Assembly: GCF_047238105.1 (NCBI RefSeq)
Contig: NZ_JBDFMD010000001.1
Span: 6,076,001 to 6,140,000 of the forward strand
Length of the DNA stretch: 64,000 bases
Source: Paenibacillus_D sp047238105
GTDB taxonomy: Bacteria > Bacillota > Bacilli > Paenibacillales > Paenibacillaceae
Direction of reading: 5' to 3'
The translations under genes and the position numbers were made by a program. The notes under the pieces are model-generated. The model was not told where the DNA came from. It made no database searches and was given only the letters and a program-made list of their open reading frames with translations. Positions 1 through 8,447 of this stretch are shown piece by piece. Each line of letters opens with the position of its first letter. The first letter of the stretch is position 1.

Positions 1-321
1 GAACTCAAGCAGCGCTACGCGAAGATCAATATGAACGATACGGCTAGCTGGAATAACGCCGGCGTCGCATTCACAAGGCAGCTATGGAACATGCTTGAGC
101 TGTCTGAGGCAATGACCAAGGGTGCCTTGCTCCGTGATGAAAGCCGCGGCGCGCACTACAAGCCGGAGTTCACAGAGCGTGACGATGAGAAATTTATGAA
201 GACGACGATTGCGTCGTGGTCCAAGGACGGCCCGAAGATCTCTTATGAGGACATCGATGTCTCCCTGATCCCGCCGCGCAAACGCGACTATACGACCGAC
301 AAGAAGAAGAAAGGAGAATAA
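1..321 (+). CDS. sdhA: Succinate dehydrogenase flavoprotein subunit, C-terminal part (cut by window edge)
   Basis: The frame is open from base 1, so the gene begins upstream of the window; only about 106 C-terminal residues are visible. The segment looks like the end of the FAD-binding subunit of succinate:menaquinone oxidoreductase, with the conserved RDESRGAHYKPEF stretch of the capping/C-terminal helical region. The enzyme oxidises succinate to fumarate at the cytoplasmic face of the membrane and feeds electrons to menaquinone. It stops two bases before the sdhB start, with the AAAGGAG ribosome site of sdhB inside its last codons, as expected for a translationally coupled sdhCAB operon. 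No active-site residues are in view. Confidence 0.95.
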   Translation, partial: ELKQRYAKINMNDTASWNNAGVAFTRQLWNMLELSEAMTKGALLRDESRGAHYKPEFTERDDEKFMKTTIASWSKDGPKISYEDIDVSLIPPRKRDYTTDKKKKGE

Positions 322-323
322 AG

Positions 324-1088
324 ATGGCGGATACAGCAGTAGCCAACAAAACTGTCAAGCTGGTCATCACCCGTCAGGATAGTCCAGAATCCCAGCCCTA
401 CACAGAGACATTCGAGATTCCTTACCGGGCAAATATGAATGTCATCAGCGCGTTGATGGAGATCCAGCGGAACCCGACGACTTCTGGCGGCCAATCGACA
501 TCTCCGGTATGCTGGGACTCCAACTGTCTGGAGGAAGTGTGCGGCGCATGCTCCATGCTCGTCAACGGCAAGCCTAGACAAGCGTGTACCGCGCTGATCG
601 ACAAGCTCGAGCAGCCGATCAAGCTGGCCCCGATGAAGACGTTCCCGATCGTCCGCGACCTGATCGTCAACCGTGAACGGATGTTCGGGGCGCTCAAGCG
701 CGTCAAAGCATGGATTCCGATTGACGGCACCTATGATCTTGGTCCCGGTCCCCGGATGAATGAGTCCAAGCGTCAATGGGCGTATGAGCTGTCCAAATGC
801 ATGACCTGCGGCGTTTGTCTTGAAGCCTGCCCCAACGTCAACGACCGCACCAGCTTCATCGGTCCTGCAGCGCTCTCTCAGGTCCGGCTGTTCAATGCTC
901 ACCCGACAGGAGAGATGAACAAGGAGGAGCGCTTGGAGACGCTGATGAGTGATGGCGGCATCGAAGGCTGCGGCAACTCGCAGAACTGCGTGCGCGCATG
1001 TCCGAAGGGCATCCCGCTCACGACGTCGATTGCGGCGCTTAATAAAGATACGACGAAGCATATGTTCAAGAAATGGCTTGGTATGTAA
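324..1088 (+). CDS. sdhB: Succinate dehydrogenase iron-sulfur subunit
   Basis: A 254-residue protein that passes electrons from SdhA FAD to the membrane anchor through three iron-sulfur clusters. The plant-type [2Fe-2S] ligands are around CWDSNCLEEVCGAC (residues about 65-80), and two ferredoxin-type Cys groups follow: CMTCGVCLEACP (about 158-170) and CGNSQNCVRACP (about 217-228). Length fits the family. It starts two bases after sdhA stops and is followed by a terminator, so it is the last gene of the operon. Identity is secure. Confidence 0.97.
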   Translation: MADTAVANKTVKLVITRQDSPESQPYTETFEIPYRANMNVISALMEIQRNPTTSGGQSTSPVCWDSNCLEEVCGACSMLVNGKPRQACTALIDKLEQPIKLAPMKTFPIVRDLIVNRERMFGALKRVKAWIPIDGTYDLGPGPRMNESKRQWAYELSKCMTCGVCLEACPNVNDRTSFIGPAALSQVRLFNAHPTGEMNKEERLETLMSDGGIEGCGNSQNCVRACPKGIPLTTSIAALNKDTTKHMFKKWLGM

Positions 1089-1101
1089 ACCATAGGCTAT
1101 G

Positions 1102-1145
1102 GCTCTCAGCAGTATCAAGCGATACTGTCGGGAGCTTTTTCTTTT
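1102..1145 (+). terminator. Rho-independent terminator of sdhCAB
   Basis: A GC-containing stem (GCTC...GAGC with an inner CAGTATC/GATACTG helix) is followed directly by a run of T. It lies 13 bases after the sdhB stop. Confidence 0.85.
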
Positions 1146-1153
1146 GATACAAT

Positions 1154-1173
1154 TGAAAATGATTCTCATTATT
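1154..1173. promoter_or_regulatory. Fur-box-like operator in an intergenic region
   Basis: TGAAAATGATTCTCA matches the Bacillus 7-1-7 Fur consensus TGATAATnATTATCA at 12 of 14 defined positions, and the flanking ATTAT extends the match. A TATAAT lies at 1179-1184. No annotated gene starts beside it: sdhB ends on the left and the acyltransferase gene ends on the right. See the finding on a possible Fur-controlled small RNA. Confidence 0.6.
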
Positions 1174-1257
1174 AACAATATAATCGTTGGCATCGTATCT
1201 GTCAATACTTCCTTTGGCCACAAGGGGACGGCGGCAGGCCGTCCGGTATCGTCCGTT

Positions 1258-2397
1258 TTACAGCTTGGGTCGTGGACCAAACAGAAGCCAGACCGGAGGG
1301 ATAAGCCGGTACAGCGCCACCAGAAGGATCGCGGAGCCCAAGAGAGCAAAGAAGAAGCCGCCGGCCTTCCAGAGGTGATAGACCATCGGAGTGAGCTCGC
1401 TAGGCGGAAAAGAGCGATAGAGCAGCAGGAGCATCGGGTGGATCAGATAGATGCCGAATGACAACGCGGCGAGCCGCTGGAGAACGCTGGTCAGCTGCTC
1501 AGGACCATGACGATACAATTGATAGGCCAGCTGGGTCAGGACGATGATCGAGGTCATCGAAAACAGGTTGTATCCCAGCTCGTACCAAGTCGAGTTGACA
1601 ATCATCCAGCCGGTGTAGTTGGCGTACCACAGCCAGATATAACCAGCGGAAGCTGCCAGCCACGTAAGCCACAGGATTAACTGCCCGAGCTTCGCGCGGG
1701 CTGAACGGGATGTCGGCTCCGGACGCAGGGAGAACCACGATTGGATGCGCTCGTAGTAGATCCCGACGAATACGCCGAGCAGGAAAGGGGCGAAGTACGC
1801 GAGCGACACGCTGCCCTTGGACGGCACATCAAGCCAGAGCTTGTTCACATAGTAGAATCCCCACTGCACTGCCAGACCGATTACGATGGACCAGCGGGCA
1901 AGTACGGGCCAACGCTGCAGCACCCACAGGAGCAGGGGGAAGAGCAGATAAAATTGAATCAGTACAAAAATGTAATATAAATGAGTATAGGCGGTCCCGT
2001 TAAGCAGCCGCTCCAGCAGCTCCGGCACCATCGCCTGCCACGGGCCGAGATCGTCGTTAAGCGCTTTTCTCGTAAAGAAAAACAGGATGGAGATCAGCAT
2101 GTATGGAATGACGATTTGCAGCAGCCGTTTGGAATAAAATGCTTTCAGCATGGAAGCGCTGATTGGCTTGCGGTAGTAGTTGTAAAACAGCACAAATCCG
2201 GTCAGAAATATAAAAGCCGGCACGCAAAACATGGCAAAGGTATTGAGTGTTACGTAAACAGGATAGACGGAAGACGTTTTTTCAACCATGGCGATGGCTT
2301 CAGACGTTGCGTGAACCATAAGCACGCCAAGAATACTGAATGCCCGGAGCAGATTGAATTCTTCGACAATCGGGCGTCCCTTGGCTGGTATCGACAT
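1258..2397 (-). CDS. Acyltransferase family 3 membrane protein
   Basis: A 379-residue polytopic membrane protein of the acyltransferase-3 (OafA/YrhL-like) family, which moves acyl groups such as acetyl onto extracytoplasmic glycans or other cell-surface molecules. The N-terminal LLRAFSILGVLMVHAT segment carries the typical catalytic His in the first membrane helix, and about ten hydrophobic segments follow up to LLGSAILLVALYRL. The start is preceded by AAAGGATGG at a sensible distance on the minus strand. It is a single-gene unit between sdhB (convergent) and an HxlR regulator. The substrate cannot be told from sequence. Confidence 0.85.
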   Translation of the reverse strand: MSIPAKGRPIVEEFNLLRAFSILGVLMVHATSEAIAMVEKTSSVYPVYVTLNTFAMFCVPAFIFLTGFVLFYNYYRKPISASMLKAFYSKRLLQIVIPYMLISILFFFTRKALNDDLGPWQAMVPELLERLLNGTAYTHLYYIFVLIQFYLLFPLLLWVLQRWPVLARWSIVIGLAVQWGFYYVNKLWLDVPSKGSVSLAYFAPFLLGVFVGIYYERIQSWFSLRPEPTSRSARAKLGQLILWLTWLAASAGYIWLWYANYTGWMIVNSTWYELGYNLFSMTSIIVLTQLAYQLYRHGPEQLTSVLQRLAALSFGIYLIHPMLLLLYRSFPPSELTPMVYHLWKAGGFFFALLGSAILLVALYRLIPPVWLLFGPRPKL

Positions 2398-2545
2398 GCA
2401 TCATCCATCCTTTCAGACATCGAGTACCGTCTGCCGGCAGCCTGCCGGACGAACGGCCATCCTTCCTTATCTTAAACCAGTTGACACTTTTTCTATCACC
2501 GCAGGGCGCATATCGTCTCCCCGGATACTCTGATACCGCGTACGG

Positions 2546-2580
2546 CAAAAAACCCGTTCGTCGAAAGAGACGTACGGGCT
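2546..2580 (-). terminator. Terminator of the HxlR regulator gene
   Basis: Read on the minus strand, a CCCGT...ACGGG stem is followed by a run of seven T, 33 bases after the regulator stop codon. Confidence 0.6.
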
Positions 2581-2612
2581 TGCTGGTCACTGCAGTATGG
2601 CTGACAGGGCGC

Positions 2613-2921
2613 TTACATCCAATGCTCTCCCCAACCCTGGATGGATTGGATGATAGGCTCCAGTCCCCTGCCTTTCTCGGTCAGTTCATATTCGATGCGG
2701 ACCGGCATCTCGGGATAGACAGTCCGTTTGACGATATCCATGGCTTCGAGCTCTTTCATCCGATCCGTAAGCATTTTGTCGCTCATATCAGGGATCTGTT
2801 CTTTCATCTCTTTAAATCGTTTTGGACCGTCCAGCAGAACCCGGATGATAAGACCCGTCCACTTTTTGCAGAGAATCTCAGCAGCGGATTCATATTTTGG
2901 ACACATTTTTGAATAGTCCAC
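2613..2921 (-). CDS. HxlR-family winged-helix regulator
   Basis: About 102 residues covering a full HxlR-type (HTH_HxlR, DUF24) winged helix: CPKYESAAEILCKKWTGLI at the N-terminus, the recognition region PDMSDKMLTDRMKELE, and the wing YPEMPVRIEYELTEKG. The N-terminal Cys is typical of family members that sense electrophiles or oxidants. The chosen GTG has GGGGTG six bases upstream; a GTG three codons earlier (2930) is also possible. It stands alone, with AT-rich promoter-like sequence between it and fumC. Its target is unknown; such proteins often regulate a divergent gene or themselves. Confidence 0.85.
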   Translation of the reverse strand: MDYSKMCPKYESAAEILCKKWTGLIIRVLLDGPKRFKEMKEQIPDMSDKMLTDRMKELEAMDIVKRTVYPEMPVRIEYELTEKGRGLEPIIQSIQGWGEHWM

Positions 2922-3134
2922 AGATATCACCCCACTTTATACAATGTATTGTAACACGCCATCATCCAAAAGGTAAGGCTGTTTACAAAAAAAAATATAA
3001 ACTACTCATAATATATATACTAACCTATTTAAAGAAAAGATAACCACACGTGGATCGTTCAGTTGAACCTTGGAATTCAAACGTTTAGACTAGAAGGATG
3101 GAGATCCGCATGAATGAAAAGGAGGCTGTCCAAC

Positions 3135-4526
3135 ATGAAACAGAGAATGGAAAGGGATTCGATCGGCGAGATCGGCGTGCCGGCGGAACGGCTGTGGGGA
3201 GCGCAGACCGAAAGAAGCCGGCACAACTTCCAAATCGGCACGGAGCGGATGCCGGACGGACTGATCCATGCGATGGCGATATTGAAGCTGTGCGCCGCCC
3301 AGGCGAACCGGAAGCTTCATACGCTGGATGCCGACATTGCAGAGGCTATCTCGGCAGCGGCTGAGGAAATTTTGGACGGACGCCGGGAAGCAGAGTTCCC
3401 GCTGTCAGTGTGGCAGACCGGAAGCGGTACACAGACGAATATGAATCTGAATGAAGTGATCGCGCGGCGGGCTACTCAACTGTTGGAAGAGACGGGCAAA
3501 AGTGGCGCTGTCCATCCCAATGATCATGTCAACCGTTCGCAGAGCTCCAACGACACGTTCCCTACAGCGATGCATATCGCTGCCAATATGGCTATCGAGC
3601 AGCAGCTGCTGCCGGCGCTTGCCGGTTTGACAGCCACTTTGGAAGCCAAAAGCGCAAGCATGGATCATATCATAAAGATTGGACGCACGCATCTTCAGGA
3701 TGCGACGCCGCTTACTTTGGGTCAAGAGATCAGTGGTTGGGTACAGATGCTTAAGAAAACAACGCGGATGGTGCAACAGAGTCAGCTGGAATTATCTGAG
3801 CTTGCGATCGGCGGCACGGCTGTCGGCACAGGCTTGAATGCTCCGCCGGGATTTGGCGAACTGACGGCAGAGTTGATCAGCGAACGTACGGGGATGAGCT
3901 TCCGGAGCGCGGCCAATAAGTTCCATGCGCTAACCAGTCATGATGAGCTGGTCTACGCGCACGGCGCGCTCAAAGCGCTCGGGGCAGATCTGATGAAGAT
4001 CGCCAACGATGTCCGCTGGCTGGCCAGCGGTCCCCGCTGCGGGATCGGCGAGCTGCGGATTCCGGCCAATGAACCAGGCAGCTCTATTATGCCTGGCAAG
4101 GTCAATCCGACTCAGAGCGAGGCGGTGACGATGGTGGTCTGTCAGGTGATGGGCAATGATGCGGCCATCGGATTTGCCGCAAGTCAGGGCAACTTCGAAT
4201 TGAATGTATTCAAGCCGGTAATTATCTACAATTTCCTGCAGTCCGTAAGACTGCTCGCAGATGCCGTCCGCTCCTTCGACGAGCACTGCGCCAGCGGGAT
4301 CGAGGCGGATGAGGAGCGGATCGCCGCACTTCTCAATGAATCACTCATGCTGGTCACTGCGCTGAACCCGCATATCGGCTATGAGCATGCGGCAACGATC
4401 GCCAAGAAGGCGCATGACGAAGGATTGACGTTAAGAGAGTCAGCGATCAGTAGCGGGCTGATCAGCGGTGAGATGTTCGACCGCGTCGTGCGTCCGGAAG
4501 CAATGGTGCGTCCTGTCCAAGATTAG
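3135..4526 (+). CDS. fumC: Fumarate hydratase, class II
   Basis: Catalyses reversible hydration of fumarate to malate in the TCA cycle. The 463 residues include the aspartase/fumarase superfamily signature GSSIMPGKVNPTQ and the substrate-site segments TGSGTQTNMN and NRSQSSNDTFPTAMH. I place the start at 3135, where AAAAGGAGG lies nine bases upstream; an in-frame ATG at 3114 lacks such a site. It is not in the sdh operon but lies within 3 kb of it. Iron-free class II enzymes are the usual fumarase of Bacilli. Confidence 0.96.
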   Translation: MKQRMERDSIGEIGVPAERLWGAQTERSRHNFQIGTERMPDGLIHAMAILKLCAAQANRKLHTLDADIAEAISAAAEEILDGRREAEFPLSVWQTGSGTQTNMNLNEVIARRATQLLEETGKSGAVHPNDHVNRSQSSNDTFPTAMHIAANMAIEQQLLPALAGLTATLEAKSASMDHIIKIGRTHLQDATPLTLGQEISGWVQMLKKTTRMVQQSQLELSELAIGGTAVGTGLNAPPGFGELTAELISERTGMSFRSAANKFHALTSHDELVYAHGALKALGADLMKIANDVRWLASGPRCGIGELRIPANEPGSSIMPGKVNPTQSEAVTMVVCQVMGNDAAIGFAASQGNFELNVFKPVIIYNFLQSVRLLADAVRSFDEHCASGIEADEERIAALLNESLMLVTALNPHIGYEHAATIAKKAHDEGLTLRESAISSGLISGEMFDRVVRPEAMVRPVQD

Positions 4527-4576
4527 CTGTGAGCTGTAACGCCGGCTGACCGGGTCGCAGAAGGGAGGAGATCGTC

Positions 4577-5383
4577 ATGGCTGAAAATTGGGGTTTCTTC
4601 GAACGGCGGACCGAGCAGGAGCAGATGCGTATCCTTGTCAACATGGGCTGGCGCGATCAAGAGCATCCGGGTGCCCACACCGAGCTGATGTCGGCAACAG
4701 TCAATCTGATGCAGCTGATGTCCGATAGCAAGGACAGACGGCAGGCGGTGCGTGTGCTCGAAAGGCTGGAGAGCCAATTGGAGGAGGCGGCCGATGCAGC
4801 GCTGCACGCACAGTACGTCGGTCGTATCAATACTGCCAAACGACTGGAGTTTTATTATTATACAACCCCGCGCCAGGATCAGGACGAAGCGCTCCGCCAG
4901 CTGCGGACATTATTCGGGGACTATCGCATCGTCTTCTATAGCAAGCCGGATCCGGAGTGGACGTTCTATCGTTACCTGCTCCCGGATACGCTGGAGGAGA
5001 TGTACATTCATAATGCGCAGATGGTGTACGCACTGATCCATAAAGGCGATCATATCGATAGACCCCGCCAGGTCTACCATTGGCTGCTATTCAAGCAAGA
5101 TCAAGACCGCAGCGTCATGAAGGCGGAAGTAGAGCATATGGGTTATACGGTAGAAGAGGGAAAAGCGCCGGAGGAGAGGCCCGAGTATCCGTACTCGCTG
5201 GTAGTCAGCAGATGGGAAGATGTGAGGCTGGAGACTGTAAATGAACGGGTGGGCGAGCTGCACAAGCTCGTCCGCAAAGTGGATGGACATTACGACGGCT
5301 GGGGGGCGATGGTACGTCTGTCCTGGCTCAAGCGGCTGCAGCTATCCGCCGGCCGCCGGCTCGGCTCGCTCTTCAGGCGATGA
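4577..5383 (+). CDS. DUF695 - RraB domain protein
   Basis: A 268-residue cytoplasmic protein with two recognisable parts. Residues about 75-150 (FYSKPDPEWTFYRYLLP) look like DUF695. Residues about 165-255, with VEHMGYTVEEG and a closing GHYDGWGAMV, look like the RraB fold, named after the Escherichia coli RNase E inhibitor. The family role in Firmicutes is unknown and RNase E is generally absent there, so inhibition of RNase E should not be assumed. It follows fumC by 50 bases with its own GGGAGGAG site and may be cotranscribed with it. Confidence 0.75.
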   Translation: MAENWGFFERRTEQEQMRILVNMGWRDQEHPGAHTELMSATVNLMQLMSDSKDRRQAVRVLERLESQLEEAADAALHAQYVGRINTAKRLEFYYYTTPRQDQDEALRQLRTLFGDYRIVFYSKPDPEWTFYRYLLPDTLEEMYIHNAQMVYALIHKGDHIDRPRQVYHWLLFKQDQDRSVMKAEVEHMGYTVEEGKAPEERPEYPYSLVVSRWEDVRLETVNERVGELHKLVRKVDGHYDGWGAMVRLSWLKRLQLSAGRRLGSLFRR

Positions 5384-5425
5384 ATCGCTGGCCAGGCTGT
5401 CAGGGAAAGCCCTGATCAGCCTGCG

Positions 5426-6274
5426 CTAGAGCCGGATGACGATAAGCCCGGCCATCATGCATAGGAAAGCGGCGCTCTGCAGTCGCGTCAACCGTTCTTT
5501 ATACAACAGGATTGAGCCGAGGGCGATCACAAGCGCATTGGTGGCGAAGATCGGTGCGGCCAGGCTGGCCGGGCCGCTCGCGAGTGCCTGTGCATAGAGC
5601 TGTAGTCCGCCGTAGGAGAATATCCCAGCCAGCAGGCCCCAGCGCCAGCCGGTGCGTCTGGCGGCGGCACCCACAAGCCTTCGCTGCGGCGGCAGGAACC
5701 AGAGCGTCGACATCAGGTAGGCGGCCAGCAGGATGAGCGTACCGTTCAGCTCCAGCTCATCGGTAACTTTGAGACCGCCATTGCGGAGGCTGAACAACAG
5801 GATCCCGGCAGCGACATAGACGCCCCAGGTCTTCTCTTTGATCGTGAGCGGCTCCTTGCGGCGGACAGCGATCAAGATAACGGCAAGGAGCAGCAGGCAG
5901 ACCCCCAGAAGCTCCCGTCCCGTAAACGGCTCATGATAGAGCCAGGTCCCCATCAGGATGACCAGGACGATATTCATATTGACCAGCGGCGATGTCAGCG
6001 AGGCTGGACCGTAGGCCAAGGCTTTCATGAACACGGCGTTGCCCCAGGCCGAGCCTGCGCCGATGACAGCGCCGGCAGCCCAGATCCGCCAATCGGCGAA
6101 AAGGTCGGTGAGTGCGCCGGTAAGGGCGCTATGAATGGCAAAGCCCAGTGTGCCGCTGCTATAGAGAGCCAGCAAAAGGGCGGTATTCGAGCCGCCCCGC
6201 ATCTGCGATATTTTCATGGCCAGCCCCGCCAATCCGAAGATCAGAGCGCTGCCGACCGCAGTAATCATCCACAT
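5426..6274 (-). CDS. DMT superfamily (EamA-type) transporter
   Basis: A 282-residue protein with about ten membrane segments in two related halves, the EamA arrangement of the drug/metabolite transporter superfamily. Recognisable pieces are GSAWGNAVFMKALAYGPAS in the first half and FSYGGLQLYAQALASGPASLA in the second, both ending in the AYGPAS/ASGPAS repeat typical of the family. It faces the DUF695/RraB gene tail to tail. The substrate cannot be predicted; relatives export amino acids, sugars or metabolites. Confidence 0.85.
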   Translation of the reverse strand: MWMITAVGSALIFGLAGLAMKISQMRGGSNTALLLALYSSGTLGFAIHSALTGALTDLFADWRIWAAGAVIGAGSAWGNAVFMKALAYGPASLTSPLVNMNIVLVILMGTWLYHEPFTGRELLGVCLLLLAVILIAVRRKEPLTIKEKTWGVYVAAGILLFSLRNGGLKVTDELELNGTLILLAAYLMSTLWFLPPQRRLVGAAARRTGWRWGLLAGIFSYGGLQLYAQALASGPASLAAPIFATNALVIALGSILLYKERLTRLQSAAFLCMMAGLIVIRL

Positions 6275-6356
6275 CTCGTATTTATTCCCCGTCTCGTCAG
6301 CATTTGTTACACAAATGAAATATTTCTGTTATCGTTCTTTCACAATGATCGGCTAT

Positions 6357-6430
6357 TATAATAAACAAGACCCCCTTTTTTTTATATAAAGCCTTGGGAC
6401 CCGCGAGTGAAGCGGGTCCATTTTTTTTGA
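6357..6430 (+). ncRNA. Candidate small RNA: orphan promoter and terminator
   Basis: A TATAAT at 6357-6362 is followed by a C-rich/T-rich leader (ACCCCC then a run of T at 6370-6383) and, 33 bases later, by a strong terminator: GGACCCGC...GCGGGTCC (6396-6419) and eight T. The unit points to the plus strand, while both neighbouring genes are on the minus strand, so it terminates no known gene. The -35 region is poor. It could encode a transcript of about 60 bases; this is inferred from layout only. Confidence 0.4.
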
Positions 6431-6470
6431 TTATTAATGCGTTTATAAGGTTTCGCGGCTCCCGCAAAGT

Positions 6471-6520
6471 ACCTGATTATACTTCCAAGACAAGGCTTCA
6501 CTTTGTGGGGAATAGCGGCA
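6471..6520. repeat. Structured hairpin repeat, copy 1
   Basis: CCCGCAAAGT...ACTTTGTGGG forms a hairpin whose left arm continues with CCTGATTA. Copy 2 at 19935-19987 has the same left arm, CCCGCAAAG followed by TCTGATTA, also closing on CTTTGCGGG. Here the right arm lies inside the last codons of the histidinol phosphatase gene. Confidence 0.55.
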
Positions 6521-7319
6521 CGGCGACAGGCTGCAGCTTGCGGTAGAAGACCCACTGGCGGAAACCGATCTCCCGCAGCCGCACCCGCACTTTATCCCAA
6601 TCCTCGCCGATCCGGCACGGGTTATGGCTGTCCGAGCCGAATGTGACCTGAACGCCGTAATGGTGCGCACGCTCCAGGATCTCATCCGAGGGATACCAGC
6701 CGCCGACATCCTTGGTGCCGCCCGATGTATTGACCTCGATCGCGATTCCGCACGAGGCTATCGTCTGCAGCGTCTCGTCGATCGCCGCGGCCGCCGGGAT
6801 GTCGGAGAACGATGGATAATAACCCTTCATCGCATCGATATGGCCGAGGATCTGGAAGAGTCCGCTGCGGGCCGACTGCCGGATCAGATCGTAATAATGC
6901 TCCTTGTGTTCGATCTGGCTGGCTTCATCCAGTCCCTTCCACCTGTTGCGGTTGAAGATGCTGACCCCGCGGGTTTGGTGTACGGAGCCGATGATATAAT
7001 CGAAAGGATAGCCCGTGTAGGCTTGCCGGTAGATCTCGATGTGCTCCGGGAAAAAATCGGATTCTACGCCAAGCAGCACTTCGATGCGGTCTGCATATTT
7101 TTCCTTTAACTGCAATACTTCTTCGATATACCCTTGAAAGTGGCTCTTGGCCATCGCAATGTAGGGCTGCGGCTGATCTTCCTCGCTGGCAAAGTAGGGG
7201 GAGTGATCCGAGATGCCGATCACGTCCAGCTCCGCCTCGATCGCTGCGAGGATATAATCCTCGATGGCGCCTTCCGCATGGCCGCAGCGGGTATGATGAG
7301 TGTGCAGGTCAAACTTCAT
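6498..7319 (-). CDS. hisJ: Histidinol-phosphatase, PHP family (HisJ type)
   Basis: A 273-residue PHP-domain phosphoesterase that removes phosphate from L-histidinol phosphate in histidine synthesis. The trinuclear metal-site motifs are in order: HTHHTRCGHA (residues 6-15), DHSP, GVESDFFP, GSVHQTRG, GHIDAMK, EVNTSG and GSDSH. The start is preceded by GGGAGGAAT on the minus strand. It is not clustered with other his genes, which is common for this enzyme in Firmicutes. The final codons overlap a repeated hairpin sequence. Another PHP phosphatase specificity remains possible. Confidence 0.88.
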   Translation of the reverse strand: MKFDLHTHHTRCGHAEGAIEDYILAAIEAELDVIGISDHSPYFASEEDQPQPYIAMAKSHFQGYIEEVLQLKEKYADRIEVLLGVESDFFPEHIEIYRQAYTGYPFDYIIGSVHQTRGVSIFNRNRWKGLDEASQIEHKEHYYDLIRQSARSGLFQILGHIDAMKGYYPSFSDIPAAAAIDETLQTIASCGIAIEVNTSGGTKDVGGWYPSDEILERAHHYGVQVTFGSDSHNPCRIGEDWDKVRVRLREIGFRQWVFYRKLQPVAVPLFPTK

Positions 7320-7342
7320 GTCTCTATTCCTCCCAGATCCAA

Positions 7343-8245
7343 TTATTCGGTGCTGATAAACTGGTCCTCCGGCATGCCCTTGAGATCGCTCAAAAATTGG
7401 CGCATGGCCGAATTGAGGTATCGCCCTGACTTGTACAGGACGCCAACCGGATGACTCAGCTCCAACTCGTTGACCTTGATCATTTTTAGTGTGCCCAGCC
7501 CCAGCTCATTGGCAATCGACAGCTTGGAGACGACGGCGGCGCCGAGGTTGATCTCCACCATCCGTTTGACCTCTTCGCTGCTGGAGAGCTCCATGACGAT
7601 ATTGGGCTGGATATTGTACTTGCGGAACATCTGGTCGATGAAGCGGCGGCCCAGCGTATCGGGAGACAGCATGATGAAAGGCAGATCCTTCAGCTTGTCG
7701 ACAGTCGTGTGCTTGAGATGGCTGAGTTCGTGGTCGCGGGAGACGACCAGCTCGTATGTATCGTAGTAGAGGATGGAGGATTCCAGATGGGGGCTGCGCT
7801 CACCGAGATAGGTGATCCCGATATCGACCACGCCGTTCTCTACGCTTGGCATCACCATGGATGAAGGCATAGATTGAATCGTGGTCTTGATGAGCGGGAA
7901 TTGATCCTGGAAATACGACAGCACGCGGGGCAGGATCTGGATGGCGATCGTCGCTGTCGTCCCGAGTGTAATATGGCCCTGCGGCGTCTCGTTGATATCG
8001 GAGAGCTTCTGCCGCAGTTCTCCTACGATAGCCAATATGCGCTCCGCATGGTCGAGGAACACCCTGCCCTGATCTGTGAGGGTGACGGGCTGATTGCGAT
8101 CGAGCAGGATGACCTTGAACTCGTCCTCGAGACTTCGCATCTGGGCGGACACGGCTGGCTGCGTCAGATTGAGCTGCTCGCCCGCCTTGCGAAAGCTCAT
8201 TGTGCGCGAGATGGTCAGAAGCGTTTCGAGCTGGCTGATATTCAT
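7343..8245 (-). CDS. LysR-family transcriptional regulator
   Basis: A 300-residue LysR-type regulator. The N-terminal winged helix-turn-helix is visible in MSFRKAGEQLNLTQPAVSAQMRSLE (residues about 15-40), followed by a linker helix and a periplasmic-binding-protein-like effector domain (about 90-295). It overlaps no gene and lies 23 bases upstream of hisJ on the same strand, so the two could be cotranscribed. It is divergent from the MFS transporter gene with about 200 bases between, so that gene is its most likely target. The effector is unknown; CysL/CynR-like regulators are the nearest resemblance. Confidence 0.9.
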   Translation of the reverse strand: MNISQLETLLTISRTMSFRKAGEQLNLTQPAVSAQMRSLEDEFKVILLDRNQPVTLTDQGRVFLDHAERILAIVGELRQKLSDINETPQGHITLGTTATIAIQILPRVLSYFQDQFPLIKTTIQSMPSSMVMPSVENGVVDIGITYLGERSPHLESSILYYDTYELVVSRDHELSHLKHTTVDKLKDLPFIMLSPDTLGRRFIDQMFRKYNIQPNIVMELSSSEEVKRMVEINLGAAVVSKLSIANELGLGTLKMIKVNELELSHPVGVLYKSGRYLNSAMRQFLSDLKGMPEDQFISTE

Positions 8246-8447
8246 CTACGTTCCTCCTGGTCTAGACCGTGGATTACAACAACAACTGCTAATACAATTA
8301 TTATAGGGGATTAATGGGCAATCGGCAAAGGCACCTCGATGGCTGGCCGCGGGGGTGTTTTCACAATCTTAATTGTTCTTACGGAAGGAAATACCCGGTC
8401 GTTGTCGAATGTTTTGGTCAACTGCAGACATAGGAAGGGGACATGAC

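Noticed and set aside
1099..1461. Plus-strand frame after sdhB containing the Fur box
   Set aside because: No ribosome site, runs antisense to the acyltransferase gene, and begins inside the sdhB terminator.
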